The notes below the pieces were generated by a model. It saw nothing but the letters and a program-made list of their open reading frames with translations. It ran no database searches and was not told the DNA's origin. Positions 57,676-64,000 of a DNA stretch of 64,000 nucleotides are shown here, one piece after another; position 1 is the first letter of the stretch, and each line of letters starts with the position of its first letter. Where the stretch lies: positions 6,821,001 to 6,885,000 of the forward strand of contig JARHVA010000006.1 of NCBI GenBank assembly GCA_037957365.1, written 5' to 3'. A program made the position numbers and the translations under genes. Source of the stretch: Torreya grandis. Its lineage: Eukaryota; Streptophyta; Pinopsida; Cupressales; Taxaceae.

Positions 57676-58349
57676 AAATGATGTAGAGCAACTTCTTAAA
57701 AAGTCTTAACCTTGAAAAATGTACACTCTTGTCTCAACCTTAAGGGCTTCTTTATAGCCTTTTTTTGAATTTTATTGATTGTAAGAATGATAAAGGATTG
57801 AATACCAAAAAATAAGTCCATTTTAAATTAATATATATTAATTTTTATCTCTCCATAAATTTTCTAGGTTCAAAACAATGTTTAGATCACTTTTCTAGCC
57901 TTAGGCCTCTTCTAATTAGGTCTCTCTAAGGCCTAATCCAACACAGTCCTCTGTATCCATTAAACTATACCCAATAAGGCTATAAAACCTTAATAATATC
58001 TTATATTACTTAAATTTAAATAAAATCACAAATTTTTAGGTTTTTTTGGTTAAAACTCCTAGAAATTGAGTTTCTTTCTTTAAACCCTAATTCAAGGTTT
58101 GACTATTTTGTTCAAGCCTAAGAGGGCTTATTTTGATATTTTGACTTATATGTGACCTTTAAATGCACTATGAAGGATGATAAATCTCTGTGTAATCCTT
58201 ACTCACCTTATCCATTCTTTAAAAAATCTCCTTGACACCTTTGCTAAATATTTCTATTGACTTCTATGTTTAACTATGTAAGTTTGTGTGGTTTTTATAG
58301 GTTTGTGTTATTGATTTCAAAAATAAGAATGAATATATCAAAATAAAAC

Positions 58350-58354
58350 ATAAA
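58350..58354. other. target site duplication of element D, left
   Basis: ATAAA; identical to 62361-62365. Confidence 0.9.
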
Positions 58355-59117
58355 TGTTAGGAAACCTAAAACAATCAATATGCTCTGATACCAACTATTA
58401 GGAGACCCCTTATCCAACAGAAACACAATTGATTACTTTCTTATAAGCAATTAAACACGGAATTATACCAGAATGATAAAGTAACTAGAAACTTGAGACA
58501 ACAAAGAATTTGAGAGACAATACACACTTTTGTATTATATATTACTAGAAGAAAATACAATAAGGAAGATGCCACTTCTTCCTCCACCTCAAAGGCTTGC
58601 CACACCTCAAGACCTTCTTCCCTCTCTCTCTTGCTCAACACAACAACTCTATAGCCCGAGTTATTATTCCTCCTTGAATGCTTCAGCTGATCTCCTTGAC
58701 CTTAAACCTGTAGATCTCTTTGACCTTGCTTGATTCAATGCTTTTACTTGCCTTCTTGATCATTACAATACATTCCTTATGGGTCTTTAAATAGAATCCC
58801 ATGGTTACAAAAATAGAAATCTAACTACAATAATTAGACACACAGCTCGTGACTATAATTAGTCATTTGACATGCAAACACTCGCTTCACTTAACTGACT
58901 GTTCGTCAACAACAGTTCTGGAAATACACAGGTGACCAATGTCAGTCCTTGCTTGCCTAGTGCTACCGAAGTTGGCTGACCTCTTGCCATCACCGGTTTC
59001 TTTCTCCACTGTCTATGACCGACGTCGGTTATACTGCCGATGCCAGTTCCTCTGGTTCTTCAGCATCCTCTTCTTGTGTCTGCAAACAGTTGAAGCTTTT
59101 AGCTCCACACACTAATA
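58355..59117 (-). repeat. 3' LTR of element D
   Basis: 763 bp; aligns end to end with 61598-62360. Minus-strand TATA-like TATTTAAAGACCC at 58782-58793. The 66-residue frames found in both LTRs (58641-58441 and 61884-61684) are duplicated with the LTR and are not called as genes. Confidence 0.93.
58935..59047. promoter_or_regulatory. five CCGAC/GTCGG palindromes in 3' LTR of D (partly decayed)
   Basis: 12 bp units at 58935, 58965, 58986, 59018 and 59036; the one at 59018 is the perfect palindrome ACCGACGTCGGT. The others have lost CpG sites by transition compared with the 5' LTR copies. Confidence 0.65.
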
Positions 59118-59130
59118 ATCTCCCACTTGG
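59118..59130 (-). other. polypurine tract of element D
   Basis: Minus strand CCAAGTGGGAGAT immediately before the 3' LTR; this form is typical of plant copia elements. Confidence 0.85.
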
Positions 59131-59249
59131 AGATAAACAAATATTACTGTACTTGTACCTGTATACCATCTATTTTTTTCCTTAGGCTCTGTATCCCTCT
59201 TCAAAGTTACTCTTGAAGACCAACCACCACTGAAATCTGTGATGCTGAA

Positions 59250-59700
59250 CCTGTCACTTATGCCACAAGAATTTTGCTTCTCTCAAATTCTTCATGACAT
59301 ACTTCTGAACCAACTCTACCCTTAGCTTAGAAAACTCCCTGTATATGAAACCCTACAACAAGTAACACAATACAGTAACAGGATAATGTAGCTAATATTA
59401 TCCAACCTGGTAAAGATAAAATACAATGGTCAAACCTCCATTGTTCTGCAGCTTACTCAAGACCATATACCATAGCCTTCTGTCTCATGTGTCCATCCAC
59501 TCTCTTCTCTAAAATGAGAATCCATCCCTCTATCTAGTGCTTTCTTCTAGTTGACAACTCTACCAACAAAAACCTGTTTGGTTCTACTCAAGGACTCACA
59601 CTCCTCATCCATAACAAGCTCCCACTGTTTTTGGATTCTACCTGCATTGCTTCTTCCATCTTCCTAGTTCTTGACTGTCAATAAGCAATATAAAGAAGGT
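59250..59700 (-). pseudogene. reverse transcriptase/RNase H remnant of element D
   Basis: Minus strand near 59640 shows QWELVMDEECESLSRTKQ, which resembles the start of copia reverse transcriptase (AM.EE..SL..N), and near 59330 KYVMKNLREAKFLWHK, which resembles the (F.MKDLG.AK.ILG) block further into the domain. The YVDD box between them is absent, so a large part is deleted or scrambled. Confidence 0.45.
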
Positions 59701-59787
59701 GAACAATGAATATGAGGTTCACTTACCATTTCTAACCTCCACATGGGTGTTTAAGACTTATAGATCCACCCAACATCCGTTTTAGTG

Positions 59788-60015
59788 ACCAATATTGGCC
59801 ATCTCCCAGTCTGCTCCTGACCGATGTCGGTTCCCTGCACTGACCCTAACTGCTGACATCATTTCCCTGGCCGACGCCGGCATCCCTCTTGCCGACATCG
59901 GTCCTTATGACCAACGTCAGACCTCTCCTACCTGACCTACCGACCTTGCTGGTCTGCACATGACTGATGTCGGTATCTGGCTAACCGACGTCAGTCCCAT
60001 GTGACCAACATCGGC
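59788..60015. repeat. nine CCGAC/GTCGG palindrome variants in D interior
   Basis: Units at 59788, 59820, 59852, 59870, 59891, 59910, 59963, 59984 and 60004, 12 bp each, for example ACCGATGTCGGT and GCCGACGCCGGC. They match those in the LTRs and stand out in an AT-rich window. No open frame covers them. Confidence 0.75.
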
Positions 60016-60062
60016 ATCTGTGTGTTCTTGTAAGTGATGAAATTTTCATCCATGAGCTCTTC

Positions 60063-60773
60063 TTAGATCAAACCTCTATCCATGCTGCCCTGCTCAGATT
60101 TATTCAGCCCTTGTGACTGATCTCTATCCTTTATCTCCTCCATAAACACCAAGGCTTCTTTGTTCCTGTCAAAAGCATCAAATTTCCTTTTTCTGCAATG
60201 AACTCTATCTGTGTTTTTTGAATTTGAACACATACCTTTTGAATCAAGAACGTCCATTCCCTTCTTATTCACGTGACCAAGCCTATTAGACCACATCTTT
60301 GAATCTACACCAGAAGTAGAATCAGTAATATAAGTAGGTAGATAAAGAGCACCTACTTTCTTACCTCTTGCTAGAACAAGTGCTCCCTTGGTAACTTTCC
60401 AAGAGTCCGCTGTGAGGGTTATTGTGCATCCCTCATCTCCCAACCTTCCTACAGAAATTAAACTCTGCTTCAAAATTGAAACATGCATGACCTCCTTCAA
60501 CACCCATGTGTTGTCAATCTGCAATCTCAGCTGCACTTTCCCTTTGCCAACTATCTGACAAGGCGTACCATCCCCTAAATAGAGCACTCCAAAGTCTCCC
60601 TGTCCATACTCATGAAAAAAATCTCTATTTGGGGATGCATGAAAAGATGAACCAGAATCCAAAATCCATGATCCTATCTGACTATCCAAAGAAAGTATGA
60701 GAGCATCCTGTACCACAATATTTGCATCCTTTGCTTCTTCAGTACCTGCATGTTGATTCTCTTTATCTCTCAA
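60063..60773 (-). pseudogene. copia protease and pre-integrase region of element D
   Basis: 236-codon open frame in phase with gag. Contains GSWILDSGSSFHASPNRDFF, with intact DSGS catalytic box and the copia-specific W.LDSG..H., then YLGDGTPCQIVGKGKVQLRL and LISVGRLGDEGCTITL. The pre-integrase domain KMWSNRLGHVNKKGMDVL follows. After that the text (DRVHCRKRKFDAFDRNKEAL) is not integrase zinc finger or core, so an in-frame deletion appears to join pre-integrase to the later linker. Confidence 0.85.
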
Positions 60774-61523
60774 CCAACACTCCTTCTTTGTATGTCCTTT
60801 CTTTCCACAAAACTAGCAGGTTATACCTTTGGACTCGGATCTCCTTCTCGACCTTGATTTCCCTTACTCAACCTTCTCCCTTTGCCTTCCCCTGCTTTTT
60901 GCACTTAGAGCATTCCCTGATGATTCACCTGTGCTTCTCCTGTGTATTTCTTCATTCAAGATCACACTCACAACATCATTAACTTTTAAGATTTTAGAAG
61001 CAAATACAAAATTACTTACTGCCATAACTAAACCGTCCCAACTTTTAGGCAAAGAACATAAAATCAAGAGAGCCTTTACCTCATCATCAAAAACAATATT
61101 GACTAAAGTTAATTGGTTTACCAAACCATGGAAATCACTGAGATGAGTATGTACCGATCCACCTTCTTGCATTTGCAAAGTAAATAGTTGCTTCATAAGA
61201 TATACCTTATTAGAAGCTAAGGGCTTTTCATATAAATTTGCCAAGGACTTTATCAACTCTTCTGTTGTCTTGCACTGTGATAAGCTGGAAATCATAGACG
61301 ATGCAAGGCTCAACCTTATGGAACCGAGAGCCTTTCGATCAAGAACACTCCATTCTTCATCCTTCATATCTGTGGGCTTACATGCAACCCCACCCAATAG
61401 TAAGTACAAATCCTTCTGATACAGATAGTCCTCAATCTGCATCCTCCAATGTTGATAATTTTTACAATTAAACTTCTCCATTCGTAGCTTACTTTCTTCT
61501 ACCATTGCTGAACTCCCACTCAA
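60774..61523 (-). pseudogene. copia gag of element D
   Basis: Starts MSGSSAMVEESKLRMEKFNC; the UBN2-type gag reads NYQHWRMQIEDYLYQKDLYL, LASSMISSLSQCKTTEELIK, NKVYLMKQLFTLQMQEGGSV and LLILCSLPKSWDGLVMAVSN. Intact for 220 codons, then a TAA after KVE. Same frame continues to a zinc knuckle with one TAG (C-stop-FCGKKGHTKKEC at ~60815). With only these two stops gag is close to intact. Confidence 0.9.
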
Positions 61524-61582
61524 TCAGAAAGCCCTGTGAATGACCTGTAATCAAAAACAATAACCTGCTTCCTGCAAATTGT

Positions 61583-61595
61583 ATCTCTGATACCA
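61583..61595 (-). other. primer-binding site of element D, initiator tRNA-Met
   Basis: Minus strand TGGTATCAGAGAT, two bases from the LTR end. Confidence 0.88.
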
Positions 61596-62024
61596 ACTGT
61601 TAGGAAACCTACAACAATCAATATGCTCTGATACCAACTATTAGGAGACCCCTTATCCAACAGAAGCACAATTGATTACTTTCTTATAAGCAATTAAACA
61701 CGGAAATATACCAGAATGATAAAGTAACTAGAAACTTGAGACAACAAAGAATTTGAGAGACAATACACACTCTTGTATTAGATATTACTAGAAGAAAATA
61801 CAATAAAGAAGATGCCACTTCTTCCTCCACCTCAAAGGCTTGCCACACCTCAAGACCTTCTTCCCTCTCTCTCTTGCTCAACACAACAACTCTATAGCCT
61901 GAGTTATTATTCCTCCTTGAATGCTTCAGCTGATCTCCTTAACCTTACACCTGTAGATCTCCTTGACCTTGCTTGCTTCAATGCTTTTACTTGCCTTCTT
62001 GATCATTACAATACATGCCTTATG

Positions 62025-62036
62025 GGTCTTTAAATA
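62025..62036 (-). promoter_or_regulatory. TATA-like box of element D 5' LTR
   Basis: Minus strand TATTTAAAGACC, kept in both LTRs; the palindrome cluster lies 140-250 bp upstream of it. Confidence 0.45.
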
Positions 62037-62177
62037 GAATCCCATGGTTACAAAAATAGAAATCTAACTACAATAATTAGACACGCAGCTCGTGACTATA
62101 ATTAGTCATTTGACATGCAAACACTGGCTTCACTTAACTGACTGTTTGTCAACAACAGTTCTGGAAATACAAAGGTG

Positions 62178-62290
62178 ACCGACATCGGTCCCTGCTTGCC
62201 TGGTGCTGCCGACGTCGGCTGACCTCCTGCCGTCGCCGGTTTCTTTCTCCACTGTCTATGACCGACGTTGGTTATACTGTCGACGCCGGT
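62178..62290. promoter_or_regulatory. five CCGAC/GTCGG palindromes in U3 of D 5' LTR
   Basis: 12 bp units at 62178 (ACCGACATCGGT), 62208 (GCCGACGTCGGC, perfect palindrome), 62229 (GCCGTCGCCGGT), 62261 (ACCGACGTTGGT) and 62279 (GTCGACGCCGGT). Each half-site resembles RCCGAC, the core of the DRE/CRT element bound by DREB/CBF-type AP2/ERF factors. Location upstream of the TATA-like box fits an enhancer. Confidence 0.7.
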
Positions 62291-62360
62291 TCCTCTGGTT
62301 CTTCAACATCCTCTTCTTGTGTCTGCAAATAGTTAAAGCTTTTAGCTCCACACACTAACA

Positions 62361-62365
62361 ATAAA
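62361..62365. other. target site duplication of element D, right
   Basis: ATAAA; identical to 58350-58354. Confidence 0.9.
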
Positions 62366-64000
62366 ATCACATTAAATAAACATGAAAAATATTATTAAAT
62401 CAATAAAGTCTGGATAAACTTGTTTTGATGTATTTATTCATTGATCAATACACACAGTCCACTTCAAATACACATACATAGGGAAATAGGGCACTTTGTG
62501 TCTTTTCCTTCAAAACCAGGATCTTTCTTGATATATTATTAAAAATTGAACCTATAAAAATCTTAATAAATCATCCCAAATCAAAATCCAACCTTTTTAA
62601 TTTTAAATAACCCCTCTAACTACCTTTTAGGACCTTTCAACAATCACTAAAGAGCTAGTTAGGCAATATGAATGCATACAAAGTTGGTATTCCATAAATT
62701 CATGACTTTGGACCCATTATATGGATTTATGGGATATTTAAGATACCATTACAACATTATTATAACTTGAAATGCAACACTAAATCTAAGTAAAACATTC
62801 AAATTTGAAAATCTAAGTTTTGACGGGAAAGTGGAAATTTCAAAGTTCATTAAGCTAGGACTAAAAATAACTATTTATTTTGAAAACTAAGTATGATATA
62901 AGCATTTTAAGACATAATATACCATAATAAATCAAAAATTTGAATAATAAAACCAAAATTGAAATGAAAACTATCCTATAAGTGATGCTCCTTCATCACA
63001 TGTTTTTATAGATTACAAAGGAGAAGAGAGAGATTAAGGGAAATTTCAAGGAAAAAGGAAAAATGCACCACATTAATTGTCTTAAATGTGATCACATGTG
63101 AAGTATTTGTATCCATGTGAAAAAGGTGTCAAAAGGTGGATCTTTACTTTGGATATGATCACCTCCATTTTTTTGGTCTCCCACCTTTCATGTGACACCA
63201 ACCACCTTGACACATGTGAGATCAAATAATGAATACAAAATTATTATCTCTTTCTCCTTGTGCACAATATAGAAACCTAAAACTAGCCACTGATAACCTC
63301 TAATCAGGGTTTTGGCCAATTTCCACCCAAAATGCACAATTTAGCTTAAAAACACTAAAACATGCTAAATGATTTTAAATTAACATACTCAAGTGCCAAT
63401 TTTGGCCAGGGTATCCCTAAATGGGACAATGCAATTTATGAGCCAACCAACTTTAATTAGATCATTTCAAGTCAAAATGTCAAATTTGCACCTGGGTGCT
63501 TTGGATTGCTCTTCCCTATTAAATATTTTGCACAAGATGTGTGCATTTGTTATTTGTTGTTGGTAGCATTCTAAATGGGAACATGGTTCCAATGTATCTG
63601 ACAACACCTTCCAATTTCAATCCAGTTAAATTTAGGACCAATAACAAGGCATTCTGATCAATTTGAGTAATTTGGACACAAGGTGCTTAATCATGCTTAA
63701 GAGATAATTAACCCAAATCAAGGCATAATAAATAATTCCATGCAACCTTGTTGAAAACTTGTTTTTAGAAATGAATATTGAATATCTACATCATCAAGTG
63801 AACTCATTTCTTAGGAAGACATCCTTAGGCCATAAATATCAGGATTCATGCCCTCCATGCCTCATCAATACCTTCCATGATGCCCTCCATTCCTCTTAAT
63901 TTCCCCTTCTTCCAATGTCATGATGAAGATAATTAAAAAAATAATTCCAAAATTTGAATTAATCCTCAACCACACATCTCAATCTCAGGATGGATGGTTG

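Larger units (their letters stand above)
58355..62360 (-). mobile_element. Ty1/copia retrotransposon D, internally deleted, young
   Basis: Two 763 bp LTRs (TGTTAGG...CTAACA) with few differences, an ATAAA duplication on both sides, a primer-binding site, polypurine tract, gag and protease in one frame, and only a small reverse transcriptase remnant. Integrase, most of reverse transcriptase and RNase H are missing, so it depends on another element for movement. The clean ends indicate a normal integration event after the deletion arose, or a recent deletion. Confidence 0.9.
61598..62360 (-). repeat. 5' LTR of element D
   Basis: 763 bp from TGTTAGGAAACC to CACACTAACA. U3 lies at the high-coordinate side. 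A duplicated piece of the primer-like string CTCTGATACCAACTATTAGG occurs 30 bp inside the LTR (61628), as it does in the 3' LTR. Confidence 0.93.
51655..62998 (-). mobile_element. chromovirus (Ty3/gypsy) C, holds element D
   Basis: LTR 51655-52979 (1325 bp) pairs with 57679-58354 plus 62361-62998. Interior on the minus strand: tRNA-Met-like primer site, gag with a knuckle, protease, reverse transcriptase, RNase H, integrase, chromodomain. LTR ends are TGATGCA...TGCATCA (minus strand TGATGCAGG...TTTGCATCA). Flanks read AATGT (51650-51654) and CATGT (62999-63003), a target duplication with one change. Confidence 0.9.
57679..62998 (-). repeat. 5' LTR of element C, split by element D
   Basis: Pieces 57679-58354 and 62361-62998, total ~1.31 kb, both aligned with 51655-52979. 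The junction carries the ATAAA duplication of element D. Confidence 0.9.
50548..64000 (-). mobile_element. LTR retrotransposon E: gag start, leader and 5' LTR, split by C
   Basis: The remains are a gag-like N-terminal fragment, a primer-binding site like that of A and B, and an LTR whose outer part continues to the right of element C. Its interior is cut at the satellite junction 50547. The LTR inner edge shares CACCCTTGTGA with B's LTR, so E and B may be related. Confidence 0.6.
51020..64000 (-). repeat. 5' LTR of element E, split by element C, runs off right edge
   Basis: Inner piece 51020-51654 and outer piece 62999-64000. A minus-strand TATA candidate, ATCTATAAAAACATG, lies at about 63001-63015, just outside the C insertion. 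The outer piece has no open reading frame of interest, only AT-rich U3-like sequence. Confidence 0.5.

Noticed and set aside
58441..58641. 66-codon frame MLSKREREEGLEV... present twice (also 61684-61884)
   Set aside because: Both copies lie in the two LTRs of element D, so the conservation comes from LTR identity and not from coding constraint.
60506..61146. Plus-strand frames over D gag/protease
   Set aside because: Shadows of the well-supported minus-strand copia gag and protease frame.

Overview
This window is a block of nested, mostly decayed LTR retrotransposons and a long satellite array from a plant nuclear genome. No host gene, rRNA or tRNA gene was recognised. The base composition is AT-rich. 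The element types are Tat-like and Athila-like Ty3/gypsy elements, a chromodomain Ty3/gypsy element and short Ty1/copia elements. Primer-binding sites match plant initiator tRNA-Met and tRNA-Asp. The high repeat density and old, stop-riddled copies suggest a large-genome land plant, most likely a gymnosperm. That assignment is inference; no single-copy gene is present to test it.

Layout. (1) 1-4020: 5' part of a minus-strand Ty3/gypsy element (Z) that runs off the left edge. (2) 4030-6000: a decayed strip and AT-rich filler. (3) 6001-19050: a minus-strand Tat-like element (A) with two RNase H domains. Its 5' LTR carries a 2.5 kb non-autonomous copia-like element (G, 15544-18087). (4) 19051-23476 and 44655-50547: about 35 copies of a ~292 bp satellite. 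(5) 23477-44654: a minus-strand gypsy element (B) that split the satellite and left a GTTAT target duplication. Its right (5') LTR is split by a full-length plus-strand Athila-like element (F, 32932-43305) with an extra third ORF. (6) 50548-64000: leader and 5' LTR of another minus-strand element (E). That LTR is split by a chromovirus (C, 51655-62998), and C's own LTR is split by a young, internally deleted copia element (D, 58355-62360).

The relative order of events can be read from who interrupts whom: satellite, then A and B; B then F; A then G; E then C; C then D. D is the youngest: 763 bp LTRs of equal length and a perfect ATAAA target duplication. Almost all coding regions are broken, and many stops fall where the family has Trp or Gln, as expected from C-to-T decay of methylated DNA.

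Most notable points: an extra archaeal-type RNase H placed upstream of reverse transcriptase in B but downstream of it in A; a third ORF of unknown function in F; clusters of a 12 bp CCGAC/GTCGG palindrome in the U3 promoter region and 3' internal region of D; an 18 bp perfect palindrome kept in most satellite monomers; and a nine-monomer (~2.6 kb) higher-order pattern in the right part of the satellite.
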